Shown here: positions 32,812-41,584 of the stretch, in pieces | Position numbering within the stretch: the stretch's first letter is position 1 | How the letters are laid out: every line of letters begins with the position of its first letter | Source of the DNA: Tenacibaculum agarivorans | Lineage (GTDB): Bacteria; Bacteroidota; Bacteroidia; Flavobacteriales; Flavobacteriaceae | Length of the DNA stretch: 64,000 nucleotides | Direction: 5' to 3' | NCBI RefSeq assembly: GCF_001936575.1 | Contig: NZ_MSMP01000009.1 | Location: forward strand, 1 to 64,000 | Notes under the pieces: generated by a model | Seen by the model: only the letters and a program-made list of their open reading frames with translations | What the model was told of the DNA's origin: nothing | The model's database searches: none | Translations under genes and position numbers: made by a program

Positions 32812-33447
32812 ATGTCTGGATATACTTTTGATCAAATACCTCAACTAAAACAAGCACTATTAGACGAAAATTTAACCATAGCGCTTGGCAATATTCCTAT
32901 GGTAAATATAGAAGATGATGAATGGGAATATCTAGCATTAATGCAAGAGTATGACGCTATTTTCAGAGAATTTTATAGTGCTAATAAAACAACCGCTTTA
33001 CTATGTTTTATACATTTAGTAGCCGCTTCAGAACATATATACTACACAGAAGATTGGCCACAGTTTACCGATTTAATTTCAAATCTATTAGCTGTTATTT
33101 CTGAACAACCCTATAGCAAAGAAAATGAGTTATTAGTAGATACTTTACTAAATAAATTAGATCTAAAAGCTAGATATGTTATACTACATGGTAACTTAAA
33201 CTACAATCTTGCTTGCTTTTTTGCGAATAAACAGGACACTAAAACGATGATGGAATATGTTTTACGTGCTTTCTTTTCATTTGATAAAGACAAATTTTTT
33301 CAAGAACCATGCTTTCAGCCATACCAAGACAAACCTTTTTTTAAACAACCTTTAGAAAAGTTCAATTACAGCGCTGCTACTTGGTGGACAGATATTTGGC
33401 CTATTAATGATTGGTATACTAGCAAAGAACATAAGTATGAGCTGTAA
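32812..33447 (+). CDS. TPR-end-of-group protein (immunity-like)
   Basis: The 211-residue cytoplasmic protein is acidic and helical. Its C-terminal part carries the pattern YNLACFFANKQD..MMEYVLRAF followed by PCFQPYQDKPFF, a partial tetratricopeptide ending that also occurs in the TPR/HEAT protein at 35637 (YNLACFYAKQEE..MLHHLNQAI). Such TPR-end domains are frequent in immunity-gene neighbourhoods of Bacteroidota. The specific partner is unknown. It is followed by a gene remnant at 33458. Confidence 0.6.
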   Translation: MSGYTFDQIPQLKQALLDENLTIALGNIPMVNIEDDEWEYLALMQEYDAIFREFYSANKTTALLCFIHLVAASEHIYYTEDWPQFTDLISNLLAVISEQPYSKENELLVDTLLNKLDLKARYVILHGNLNYNLACFFANKQDTKTMMEYVLRAFFSFDKDKFFQEPCFQPYQDKPFFKQPLEKFNYSAATWWTDIWPINDWYTSKEHKYEL

Positions 33448-33457
33448 CGTTTACTAA

Positions 33458-33628
33458 AACTCTAGAAAAAACTATGAAATTAAAACATATACTACTATAG
33501 ACTTTCAGGAATTTTATATGGAAATGTTGTGGTCTTTTAATTTAGTTCCTAAAGACATAAAGAAGTTTGATTATTACGAAAATACTATAAATGGAATGAA
33601 TCAATTAGTATTTGATTATTGGAACTAA
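33458..33628 (+). pseudogene. C-terminal gene remnant
   Basis: An open frame of 56 codons with convincing protein composition (KTYTTIDFQEFYMEMLWSF, then VPKDIKKFDYYENTINGMNQ) ends in TAA at 33626. It begins just after an in-frame stop at 33455, with no start codon before residue 17. It looks like the truncated C-terminus of a small cytoplasmic protein. An ATG at 33518 could produce 36 residues. I could not match it to another gene in the window. Confidence 0.5.
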
Positions 33629-33663
33629 AAACCAGTATTTTATTCATTATCACCCAACAAAAC

Positions 33664-34659
33664 ATGACTATAAAAGCAAACATTTTAAATACAGATTATA
33701 ACAGAGATTGGATACATTTTATACAATGGTATCAAAATCTATTATTTAGTATACAAGAAGATACTATTTTAGATATGTGGGATGCTAATTTCAAAAAAAT
33801 AGCCTCAATAGAACTAGGAGGGCGATTTTACGAACCTAGTTTTCAATTTGTAGATCAAAAATTAGTATTAATAGCCAAAAGAGGAAATAGAATCGCAATT
33901 ATAAATTTTGAGAACCTTAAAAATCCAACTGTAGCATTACAAAAAACAGAAAATGGTTTTATAAAAGGAGCTTGTATTGCTCAACATAAATTATACATCC
34001 AAATATCAGAGACGCATAAAGATAAAATTCATTTCAATTTTCAAGTCTCAGATATTCCAACTTTAGAAAATCCAAATCCAGAAATTAACTATGTAATTCC
34101 TGTAAACGAAGACGATGTTTACAATGGTGCATTCTATACTCAGGTTGTAAAAGACACAATATACTGGATTAATCAAAATTCAATTTTTGCTATGGACATT
34201 ACAAATCCGGATGATCCACAAAAAATAGCAGCTAAAAAAATTGTAGATAATGGTATTGGATATCCTGTATTACTTACTGATAACCGAATGCTAGTTTTAG
34301 AAATTGGAGGCGATACTTGGATGGGTGTAAATCATTTTGACATTTCTAATAACAACATCAAAAAAATATCAAAAGGAATATTAAAAAACCACTGTATTAG
34401 AGGTTGGGAATTAATAGACCAAACACTATACATTATTCATTTAGATCTCAAAAGAATCAATAAAGAAAAAAAATACAAAACGTATATCAGTAGTATTGAT
34501 ATAAGCGGAAATCCAACCATAAATTACACCAAAGAATTACCAATTATAGAAGTATATGGTGAAGATAGTTCAACTATTTATGGTTGTTATTATACTGGTG
34601 AGAGTTTAATTCTAATTCAAGGTAATGGAGGAATCCATGAAGTTTCAATAAAAAATTAA
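33664..34659 (+). CDS. Beta-propeller-like protein of unknown function
   Basis: The 331-residue protein has no signal and shows repeated four-strand phrases with W/D motifs: TILDMWDANFKKIASIELGG, LVLIAKRGNRIAIINFENL, TIYWINQNSIFAMDITNPDD and TYISSIDISGNP. These suggest a cytoplasmic beta-propeller with LVIVD-like blades. I start it at the ATG at 33664; an upstream ATG-less extension from 33619 overlaps the remnant. It sits inside the immunity-like series, 9 bases before the ankyrin gene, and may be a propeller-type immunity or scaffold protein. Confidence 0.6.
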   Translation: MTIKANILNTDYNRDWIHFIQWYQNLLFSIQEDTILDMWDANFKKIASIELGGRFYEPSFQFVDQKLVLIAKRGNRIAIINFENLKNPTVALQKTENGFIKGACIAQHKLYIQISETHKDKIHFNFQVSDIPTLENPNPEINYVIPVNEDDVYNGAFYTQVVKDTIYWINQNSIFAMDITNPDDPQKIAAKKIVDNGIGYPVLLTDNRMLVLEIGGDTWMGVNHFDISNNNIKKISKGILKNHCIRGWELIDQTLYIIHLDLKRINKEKKYKTYISSIDISGNPTINYTKELPIIEVYGEDSSTIYGCYYTGESLILIQGNGGIHEVSIKN

Positions 34660-34668
34660 AAGTAACAT

Positions 34669-35619
34669 ATGAAAGAAAAATTAACAACAGCAATTATTAA
34701 TGGTGATGTAAACTTTATACAAGACTACTTTACTCAAGGAGGTAAACTCGATAAATTAAGGCTAACAGCTCCTAATGGTTATGGAGTAAGCCCTGTTGAA
34801 TTAGCAGCTACGTCTCACATTCATCATCAAGGTAATGCTCAAGTAGTTTCTTTAATCGTTAAAAATTCTTCAGAAGATGTATTAGCTGAATCATTTATTC
34901 GCTTTTCTAGTGAAGATGATAATACAGCGGAAGTTAAAAGTCTTTTAGAAGCTGGAGTTCCAGTAGATATTATGCATCAAAATAGAACTGCACTTCAAAA
35001 AGCTACAGGAAATAGAAATTTAAAAATGGCACATCTATTACTTACTTATGGAGCAGATCCAAATAAAGAAGGTGAATACGGAACTGCTTTAAAAGAAGCT
35101 AAAAGTATTCGTTATGAACCTGCTTATCTTGGCATGATGGAATCTTTTTTAGAAGGAAATCCAAAATCTCCTTTCGACTTTGTAAATACAGACGCTATAA
35201 AATCACAACTTACAGATTGGTTAACTGCTATCTATAATTTTGGAAAATCCAATAAAGACCAAAAGTTTTATATCATAGCTATTGATGTAGGCAGACTATC
35301 TGCGAACTCCGAAGAAGCGTTTGAAGCTACACTAAAAAAATATAGAGAAGATTTCACTGATTCCTATCGCGAGGAAAATGAAGTACAGAGATTAAAATTT
35401 AGTGCTGGTGATTTTTCATACCATAACATACATGAAATGAAAGAAACTACTCTTGATACTAATAATTTAGATTACTCATTCTTAGAACCTTTGCCTAATG
35501 ATGCAAGAACTAAAAAAGAGTTACTTACCGAAGGACTGCTTTTAAATAAAGAATTATTTAGAAAAGAGTTGAATACTACAGACGATTTTAAGGTTCAAAT
35601 ATTTAATCATACTTACTAA
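34669..35619 (+). CDS. Ankyrin repeat protein with DUF4303-like C-terminus
   Basis: The 316-residue protein has two to three ankyrin repeats (residues about 20-130; the clearest is NRTALQKATGNRNLKMAHLLLTYGADPNKEG). A C-terminal domain (about 170-280) has FYIIAIDVGRLSANSEEAFEATLKKY, resembling DUF4303 proteins. Both parts are common among immunity proteins of polymorphic toxin systems. It is cytoplasmic. It is in an operon-like series (9 bases after the propeller gene, 17 bases before the TPR-HEAT gene). Confidence 0.7.
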   Translation: MKEKLTTAIINGDVNFIQDYFTQGGKLDKLRLTAPNGYGVSPVELAATSHIHHQGNAQVVSLIVKNSSEDVLAESFIRFSSEDDNTAEVKSLLEAGVPVDIMHQNRTALQKATGNRNLKMAHLLLTYGADPNKEGEYGTALKEAKSIRYEPAYLGMMESFLEGNPKSPFDFVNTDAIKSQLTDWLTAIYNFGKSNKDQKFYIIAIDVGRLSANSEEAFEATLKKYREDFTDSYREENEVQRLKFSAGDFSYHNIHEMKETTLDTNNLDYSFLEPLPNDARTKKELLTEGLLLNKELFRKELNTTDDFKVQIFNHTY

Positions 35620-35636
35620 AAACAAACACTAAGACT

Positions 35637-37832
35637 ATGAATACAAATGAATTAATAGATAGATCTTTATTTTATTCCCTAAGAAAACAATGGAACAAAG
35701 CGTTAGATTTTGCAGAGCAAGCATTAACTAAAGATCCAGAAAGTTTCTTGGCACATAAAAGATTAAGCTTATGTCTTTGGTATCTAGATAAAAAAGAAGA
35801 AGCTATAGCCAGCATGCACAAATCACTAGAATTCTATCCGGATTTTGCCAGCGCACATTATAATCTCGCTTGTTTTTACGCTAAACAAGAAGAGAAGGAA
35901 AAAATGTTACATCATTTAAATCAAGCCATCGCTTTAGAAGAGTATACAGATTATCGTCAAATGGCTAAGGATGATAGAGATTTTCGTGGATATAGGAAAG
36001 ATGATGATTTTTTAGCTATTGTAGAAGCAAATAATGAGAAAGAGGATCTTATCATTGCTACTTTATCTGGAGAAGACTATGAAGCTATTTCCAATCTATT
36101 ACTAAAAATAGAACGTGAAATTCCTGTATCAATAATTGAATGGGAAGATTATTATGGCGATGATGAGACAACACTTCCTTACTTATTAGAATCCAAATGG
36201 GATAAAATTAGCGAAGAGGCTTTGTTTCATGTGTTTAAAATAGTTTCTCAAAACCTAGATGCTGAAGATTTTACTGGACTTGTACCATTATGTCAAGCCA
36301 TAAAGAATAGAATTCCTGCCAACTACAATAACTTTATTATTGAAGCATGGAAAAAAAAGTATAGCTACATGGATGCGAAGCATCTAAGTCGTTTAGACAG
36401 AAGTTTTTTAACCTTAATTGCTGAGCTTCCTGTAGAAATAATTGCGGATGTTATAGTATGGGCATTGAATTCTCACGGAAAAGATGCTTTAGAAGATTAT
36501 CAAGAACTTTGTGCTATCGCACTACAAGATTTACCTGAAAATCATGAGGCTCACGATGCTCTGATTAACATTATTGACACTCTAATGCATGACAATCAAT
36601 ATCAAGATGAAAACATAAGCGATAAAAAACAACGACTTGTTTTAAGCATGGCTCCTCCTCCATTAAAATATCCTGAAGGTATTGAGGATTTTAGAGATAA
36701 ATTACAATTCCGATTTAAACAAGATCATCCATATCACATTATTAATGGAGCAGCTGGATTAGCAAGACACTACGATTTTATTCATTTAGTAAAACCTAGA
36801 TTACCAGAAATAGCTAATCTTGCTAACCTAAATATACTGTCTCCTGAATTAAGGTTAGAGGCTATTTCCGAAGTTTTAGCCAAAATAGGAAACAAAGAAG
36901 AGATTGCTTTATTGTCTCCTTGTTTACAAGATAAATCGTATCAACTTTTAAAAACTGTTGGTCAACTTTTTTATGAACATGAAATCGTAGCAGAAGAAGC
37001 TTCTGAAGCAGTCGATTATTTGATTGCAAGTACTCAAATTGAAGATATAGATGCGTACGAACTTCATGATATTATTGTTGCTTTACGTTGGTTTAAAGAC
37101 GAACGTATTACAGATATACTTTTAAACTTTTTAGATTACGAAAGAGAACTTGTAGCAAGAGAGGCTTTAAAAGGTTTAGGAACACAAAAAGCAGAAAAAG
37201 CTATTCCTAAAATTATCAATCAGTTTAAAAGTGGGTATCCACAGTGCGTTTCTGCTGCTGCACAAGCATTGAATGACATAGGAGGAATTGCACATTTAGA
37301 ACTAGAAAAAAGAAGTAATTTTGATATAGTTATAGCTAGAGCACAAAAAAGCCCGCGTTGGGCAACTAGAGCTCTCCCATACTTCAGTATAAAAGGAATG
37401 GATACTGATTTAATAGCGCTTCTAAAAACAAACAAAGAAAATGAAGCTTACGTACACATAACTAAAGCTATTGCTCAAAAAGGAACCCAAACAATATTTC
37501 CAGATTTACTTGCTATTGGTTTAGATACATTTACTTCTAGAAACATTGGAGGAAGAAATTTCGTTTTAATGTTTAATACTATCATCAGAAATACATCGGA
37601 TAATCTTGATGAAGAAGTCATGAATCAATGTAAAGAAGCACTTGTAAATACAGATACAGAAGATATTACGGCATTCATAAACATTCTTGAAAGAGATGGA
37701 GATTATGCTCGTTTAAAATATCCTAATGAAAAGGAACAAACTATTATTGATGCCTTTGTAAAACAATATGCTGAGACTTTAGAAAATAGTGATTTAATCA
37801 ACGTTTTATTTACCGCTAAATATTATTCTTAA
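35637..37832 (+). CDS. TPR + HEAT repeat protein (immunity-cluster scaffold)
   Basis: The 731-residue cytoplasmic protein has tetratricopeptide repeats at residues 1-110 (KALDFAEQALTKDPESFLAH, DFASAHYNLACFYAKQEEKE) ending in a TPR-end motif (DDRDFRGYRKDDDFLAIVE). A helical middle follows, then HEAT-like repeats (about 440-731; VAREALKGLGTQKAEKAIPK, QCVSAAAQALNDIGG). It is unusually large for the cluster. The stop overlaps the start of the Imm11 gene (TAATG), so the two are translationally coupled. A protein-binding role is likely; the target is unknown. Confidence 0.72.
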   Translation: MNTNELIDRSLFYSLRKQWNKALDFAEQALTKDPESFLAHKRLSLCLWYLDKKEEAIASMHKSLEFYPDFASAHYNLACFYAKQEEKEKMLHHLNQAIALEEYTDYRQMAKDDRDFRGYRKDDDFLAIVEANNEKEDLIIATLSGEDYEAISNLLLKIEREIPVSIIEWEDYYGDDETTLPYLLESKWDKISEEALFHVFKIVSQNLDAEDFTGLVPLCQAIKNRIPANYNNFIIEAWKKKYSYMDAKHLSRLDRSFLTLIAELPVEIIADVIVWALNSHGKDALEDYQELCAIALQDLPENHEAHDALINIIDTLMHDNQYQDENISDKKQRLVLSMAPPPLKYPEGIEDFRDKLQFRFKQDHPYHIINGAAGLARHYDFIHLVKPRLPEIANLANLNILSPELRLEAISEVLAKIGNKEEIALLSPCLQDKSYQLLKTVGQLFYEHEIVAEEASEAVDYLIASTQIEDIDAYELHDIIVALRWFKDERITDILLNFLDYERELVAREALKGLGTQKAEKAIPKIINQFKSGYPQCVSAAAQALNDIGGIAHLELEKRSNFDIVIARAQKSPRWATRALPYFSIKGMDTDLIALLKTNKENEAYVHITKAIAQKGTQTIFPDLLAIGLDTFTSRNIGGRNFVLMFNTIIRNTSDNLDEEVMNQCKEALVNTDTEDITAFINILERDGDYARLKYPNEKEQTIIDAFVKQYAETLENSDLINVLFTAKYYS

Positions 37833-38389
37833 TGAACTATTACGTACTATTCGCCGATTTAAGGGTTAAAGGATTGGCTACAGTTATGTCTGTTCCTAAT
37901 GGAATTGAGATAATGAATACCATGACTGGTGAGAAACAACCTAATTACAGTAAAAAAGAAATTCAACTAGAATTATCTTTAGGTAGTGGTAGTTTTCGTG
38001 GTCACATGATGGGAGGAATTCTTCCATTATTCAGGGATGAATTATTAGATGCGTTTGATGAATTTGGGGTGAAAAATTATCAGTCTCAACCCACAGAAAT
38101 GTTAGATCCAGCAACGAATGAAATAGAATACGGCTATCATTTAACAAATATTATTGGATTAAAAGCTTGTGTTGAGGGGTATGATTGGAATGCAAAACCA
38201 TGGGATAGACCTGCAAGAATTGAATATTTCCAAATTGACTCAACTAAAACAGATAATCTAGCTATATTCAGATTAAAAGAACAACCTAATTTGATCATTA
38301 TCAATCAAAAATTAAGAGATTTTCTAATTGAAAAAGAAATGGTTGCAATAAGAATGATTCCTACTGAAGAATTTAATTCCTTAATGTAA
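37832..38389 (+). CDS. Imm11-family (DUF1629) immunity protein
   Basis: The 185-residue protein matches the Imm11/DUF1629 pattern known from MXAN_0049-type immunity proteins. An N-terminal short strand (NYYVLFADL) leads to a central YGYHLTNIIGLKACVEGYDW and a C-terminal core IFRLKEQPNLIIINQKLRDF followed by RMIPTEEF. Such proteins neutralise toxins of polymorphic systems in the cytoplasm. It is coupled to the TPR+HEAT gene by an overlapping TAATG. A decayed copy of its C-terminal half lies at 38992-39177. Confidence 0.78.
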   Translation: MNYYVLFADLRVKGLATVMSVPNGIEIMNTMTGEKQPNYSKKEIQLELSLGSGSFRGHMMGGILPLFRDELLDAFDEFGVKNYQSQPTEMLDPATNEIEYGYHLTNIIGLKACVEGYDWNAKPWDRPARIEYFQIDSTKTDNLAIFRLKEQPNLIIINQKLRDFLIEKEMVAIRMIPTEEFNSLM

Positions 38390-38403
38390 AAATACCATGA
38401 AGC

Positions 38404-38991
38404 ATGATGAAACGACTGTTTATACCTTTAATTTTTATTTTTAGTCTCTCAAACTTTGCTCAAAACAATAAAATGACGTTGAATAAAGATCAGCTTATCA
38501 TTCAAGCGAATACAATTTTGGCTACTAAATATCCAAACTTTCGTTTCAATGCTTCATTGTATGAAATTTCTGCATGGAGAAATTCTCAAAAAATCGTTGT
38601 TTACTATAAACGAATCATCAAATTTGTTCCTCTTGGTAACAAAGAGCAAGACTTAACATATGACTTTGAAGTAAATCTAACTTCTAAAAGTGTTGCTCCT
38701 TTTGACTTTTTTGGTGTTGAAAAATTATATCATCCAAACATTAAAGATCAAAAGAAAATTGATTTTGTGGTAAAAGCTTTCAATTTACCACACTCTGGAT
38801 TTGATACTAAAATTATAGAAGAATCAACTATGTATGCTATTTATTTAGATAATGAAGTAGCTTTTGGTCAATATTACATTGATAAAACGACTGGTAAAGA
38901 ATGTTTAGGGTCTATCGAAGGAAGTTATGCCCCAATACCTGATGATATTAAATTACTAGACACAGATCCTCTAATTGAGATCAAAGAATAA
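38404..38991 (+). CDS. Exported protein of unknown function
   Basis: The 195-residue product has a signal peptide (residues 1-20, FSLSNFAQ) and a mixed alpha/beta mature part with phrases such as AWRNSQKIVVYYKRIIKFVP and QYYIDKTTGKECLGSIEGSY. It should be periplasmic or secreted. I do not recognise a family. It lies 14 bases after the Imm11 gene and directly before an Imm11 remnant, so it may have been inserted between two tandem Imm11 copies or have belonged to the second one. Confidence 0.65.
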   Translation: MMKRLFIPLIFIFSLSNFAQNNKMTLNKDQLIIQANTILATKYPNFRFNASLYEISAWRNSQKIVVYYKRIIKFVPLGNKEQDLTYDFEVNLTSKSVAPFDFFGVEKLYHPNIKDQKKIDFVVKAFNLPHSGFDTKIIEESTMYAIYLDNEVAFGQYYIDKTTGKECLGSIEGSYAPIPDDIKLLDTDPLIEIKE

Positions 38992-39177
38992 TCTATCAGT
39001 ATTTTACAGATCAACTATCTCAAAATAAGATATTCAAAAATTGACCCTAAATTAACTAAAAACACCATGCTTTTTAGGTTAAAAGAAAAACCAAGACTCA
39101 TCATCATTAATCAAGTGCTACATGATAAACTCTCAAGGGCACATCCTCCAGGTGTAATATTTCTTCCCACTAAATGA
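38992..39177 (+). pseudogene. Imm11 C-terminal remnant
   Basis: Directly after the stop at 38991, in the same frame, 61 open codons end in TGA at 39175. Residues IRYSKIDPKLTKNTMLFRLK and EKPRLIIINQVLHDKL align without gaps to the C-terminus of the Imm11 protein at 37832 (IEYFQIDSTKTDNLAIFRLK, EQPNLIIINQKLRDFL). No start precedes the homologous part except an ATG at 39067. This is the decayed C-terminal end of a second Imm11 gene. The following 141 bases (39178-39318) show nothing recognisable. Confidence 0.75.
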
Positions 39178-39318
39178 TATGATGGATCGTTAAATGTTAC
39201 CTGTTAAATAGTGAACTTATCTATCCATAACCTTATAGTTTATTTATCTTTAAAAATTAAAATCATATCGCACTAGTTCCATTTTTCATATAAAAAACTA
39301 TAAATCAAAATAATACCA

Positions 39319-39903
39319 ATGAAAATTCAAATAATCGTATGTCATCCTAATGAGAATAGCTTCAATCATGCAATAGCAAATAGAGTTAAAGAAGCATTAA
39401 TACAGAATGGACATCAAATTATTTTTCATGATTTATATAAAGAAAAATTTAATCCTATTTTAACCTACGAGGAAATTACAGGAAACACAAATGATCCTAT
39501 TCTTGAAGGTTATATAGACGATTTACTTCAGTCAGACGCTTTAATCATAGTTCATCCTAATTGGTGGGGAAAACCTCCCGCATTATTATCGGGTTGGATT
39601 GATAGAGTTCTTAAATTTAATATCGCTTATACTTTTCCTAAAGGTGAAGAAGGAGGAGCATCAATAGGTTTATTAAAACTACAAAAAGTTATCGTTTTAA
39701 ATACTGCTAATACAACGGATGATAGAGAAAGAGAAATATTTGGAAATCCGTTAGATCTTATTTGGAAAAATTGTGTTTTTGAATTTTGTGGCATACAAAA
39801 TACTATACGAAAAGTTTTTACCGTAGTTGTAGATAGTACTCTTGAAGAACGTAAAAAATGGCTTGATGAAGCTGAACTTTTAGTATTAAATAACGTGAGT
39901 TAA
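39319..39903 (+). CDS. NAD(P)H oxidoreductase, flavodoxin_2 type
   Basis: The 194-residue protein has a flavodoxin-like fold of the NQO1/KefF/MdaB group. The FMN/FAD-binding opening KIQIIVCHPNENSFNHAIANRV is followed by LIIVHPNWWGKPPALLSGWIDRVL, the characteristic flavin-contact motif, and GLLKLQKVIVLNTANTT. It should reduce quinones or other electrophiles with NAD(P)H. No regulator is adjacent. A perfect 10-base hairpin overlaps its stop codon. Confidence 0.87.
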   Translation: MKIQIIVCHPNENSFNHAIANRVKEALIQNGHQIIFHDLYKEKFNPILTYEEITGNTNDPILEGYIDDLLQSDALIIVHPNWWGKPPALLSGWIDRVLKFNIAYTFPKGEEGGASIGLLKLQKVIVLNTANTTDDREREIFGNPLDLIWKNCVFEFCGIQNTIRKVFTVVVDSTLEERKKWLDEAELLVLNNVS

Positions 39904-39920
39904 ACATAAGAACTCACGTT
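39892..39920 (+). terminator. Hairpin overlapping the oxidoreductase stop codon
   Basis: AACGTGAGTT (39892-39901) and AACTCACGTT (39911-39920) are perfect complements around a 9-base loop that includes most of the stop codon. There is no T run after it, so it may be a weak terminator or an mRNA-stabilising 3' hairpin. Confidence 0.5.
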
Positions 39921-40099
39921 AAGTATATTCATTATTATTCATTTTGAATGATTTTCTTTTTATACTTTTTAAGTTCTTTTACAACTAGGTAATGGCTGGT
40001 ACAACCTAAATACCATAAAAGCAATTTAAAAACTAACAATTTGACAAAAAACTTGTTATATTGTTGAGAGTTTTTTTATCAAAATTATTACAATAATAG

Positions 40100-40119
40100 G
40101 GTCTCGACTGCGCTCGACC
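40100..40119. repeat. REP-like imperfect palindrome
   Basis: GGTCTCGACTGCGCTCGACC is a GC-rich imperfect palindrome in an otherwise AT-rich gap. Similar TCGACTGCGCTCGACC units are, from memory, frequent dispersed extragenic repeats in Flavobacteriaceae. The 348-base interval 39904-40251 otherwise holds only the hairpin at 39892 and promoter copy d. Confidence 0.5.
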
Positions 40120-40187
40120 TAACAACGATGAATATAATTTCTTATTTGAGATATATTATAAAAACTACTTCATTTTAAAAGTTTTCA

Positions 40188-40230
40188 CTGAAAACCGTGT
40201 GGTATAATAACATTACTACATTTATTTTTG
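40188..40230 (+). promoter_or_regulatory. Shared promoter element, copy d
   Basis: CTGAAAACCGTGTGGT (40188-40203), then 19 bases, then TATTTTTG (40223-40230), a full consensus -7 box, 21 bases before the ATG at 40252. This copy ties the element firmly to the -33/-7 promoter geometry. Confidence 0.72.
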
Positions 40231-40251
40231 TATAAATATTTAGTTCTAGTG

Positions 40252-40743
40252 ATGTTTAACAAACTATTAATTATTGTTTTAACTGTTGTTATATCAGCTT
40301 GTAAAAGCAAAGAAAACTCTATGAATACACCTACTGTTTTTGATACTGTTGATCCTAAAACTTCAGATCGTCTAAAAATCGAGCACATTACAATTAAAGA
40401 TAAAACTGTTGAACTTATAGTACCTACCGAAGAAGTTTTTAAAGATAAATTGTATGATGAAGAACAAGCAAAAAGAATCATACACTTAAATTTAGATACC
40501 GAAATTAAAAAGAAGATTTCACCTTCAAGACTTTTAAAACTAATCCAGTTTCAAGGCGACTTTATTGAAGCAAAAGATGCAAAACATCAGAACTATTTAG
40601 ATGATAGTAGAGAAAATACCGCATTCTTAAAACAAAAAATGAAATCCATTGGAATAGATCTTAATTTATCTGATCAGGAAATAAATAATATCATTAGAAT
40701 AGATTCTTATTATATGGAGCTTATAAATTATACGTTGGAGTGA
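40252..40743 (+). CDS. Small lipoprotein of unknown function (shared promoter class)
   Basis: The 163-residue product has a lipobox (VISAC, Cys16). The mature part includes a repeated-sounding stretch of charged helices (EVFKDKLYDEEQAKRIIHLN, LKLIQFQGDFIEAKDAKHQN) with no known motif. The start is fixed at 40252 because the -7 box of promoter copy d ends at 40230, which makes a TTG start at 40228 impossible. Function unknown; probably envelope-located like the other genes with this promoter. Confidence 0.65.
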   Translation: MFNKLLIIVLTVVISACKSKENSMNTPTVFDTVDPKTSDRLKIEHITIKDKTVELIVPTEEVFKDKLYDEEQAKRIIHLNLDTEIKKKISPSRLLKLIQFQGDFIEAKDAKHQNYLDDSRENTAFLKQKMKSIGIDLNLSDQEINNIIRIDSYYMELINYTLE

Positions 40744-40808
40744 TTATTTAATGTTTTTATGCAATTATTCCTAAAAATTAACAGCTATAAACTACAAACC
40801 AAATAATA

Positions 40809-41543
40809 ATGCGCATTAAAAAAATAGTATCTCTTTTATTTGTAATCACGTTATTAGCTTTTAATTCTGTAGCAGATATTACAGGTCCTTCCACAATTGA
40901 ATCAGAGATACAACCTATAGCTATTAACAAAAAGGGAGAAATTCTTTGTAAAACACGTTTTACCAAAAATGAAATGGGTGCTTATAGTCCTATGAAAATA
41001 ACATATGGATTTTGTATTATTTCTAATGGTAAGATAATTGAGTTTACCACAAAAGTTTTAGATGTAGATTATAATGAAGCAGTTAGTTATGAACCTTTTT
41101 TTAAAGAAGCAAAGTATTGGGATAACATATTCTTTTCTAAAACAACCCCTAAACAACTTCATCAAATAAAAAAATATATTCTTAAAGACAAGTATGATTT
41201 TACATCAATCAATGCAGATTCATTTCGAGTTGATAGACTCTTCTCTATTTCTGAATTTGAGAAATCTAAAGATATATCGCTAAAAAGCGAAAAGCAAAAA
41301 GCATTACACGGAGCGCATAGCACAAAATATTTTAATGATCAAAAGGTTCATGTACTTTATGATTTTGGAAATATTCTAATTCTTAAAAATACTAGTAGTA
41401 GTGATAGTAACGAATCAGAAATAGAGATCGGAGCAAATTTTAACTATTACAACTCATTGAACACTACAATTAATGAAAAAGGTAAAAAGATTAGTTTTGG
41501 ATTTGATATAAGTGAAGTTACTGGTGTGTTATTTCTTAAATAA
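40809..41543 (+). CDS. Exported protein of unknown function
   Basis: The 244-residue product has a signal peptide (about residues 1-22, AFNSVAD). It opens with ITGPSTIESEIQPIAINKKGEILCKTRFTKNE, and there is a Lys-rich central part and a strand-rich C-terminus. I do not recognise a family. It follows the promoter-class lipoprotein gene by 65 bases on the same strand and may be co-transcribed with it. It converges on the SH3-type lipoprotein gene, with 41 bases between stops and no clear terminator. Confidence 0.6.
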   Translation: MRIKKIVSLLFVITLLAFNSVADITGPSTIESEIQPIAINKKGEILCKTRFTKNEMGAYSPMKITYGFCIISNGKIIEFTTKVLDVDYNEAVSYEPFFKEAKYWDNIFFSKTTPKQLHQIKKYILKDKYDFTSINADSFRVDRLFSISEFEKSKDISLKSEKQKALHGAHSTKYFNDQKVHVLYDFGNILILKNTSSSDSNESEIEIGANFNYYNSLNTTINEKGKKISFGFDISEVTGVLFLK

Positions 41544-41584
41544 TGTTTTAAAATCAATAATTGACTAGAATAAATATCAACATA

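Noticed and set aside
33619..33663. Upstream extension of the propeller-like gene
   Set aside because: It overlaps the gene remnant in another frame; the clean start is ATG 33664.
40228..40251. TTG start at 40228 for the lipoprotein gene
   Set aside because: The -7 box of promoter copy d covers 40223-40230, so this start would not be transcribed. ATG 40252 gives a proper lipoprotein signal.
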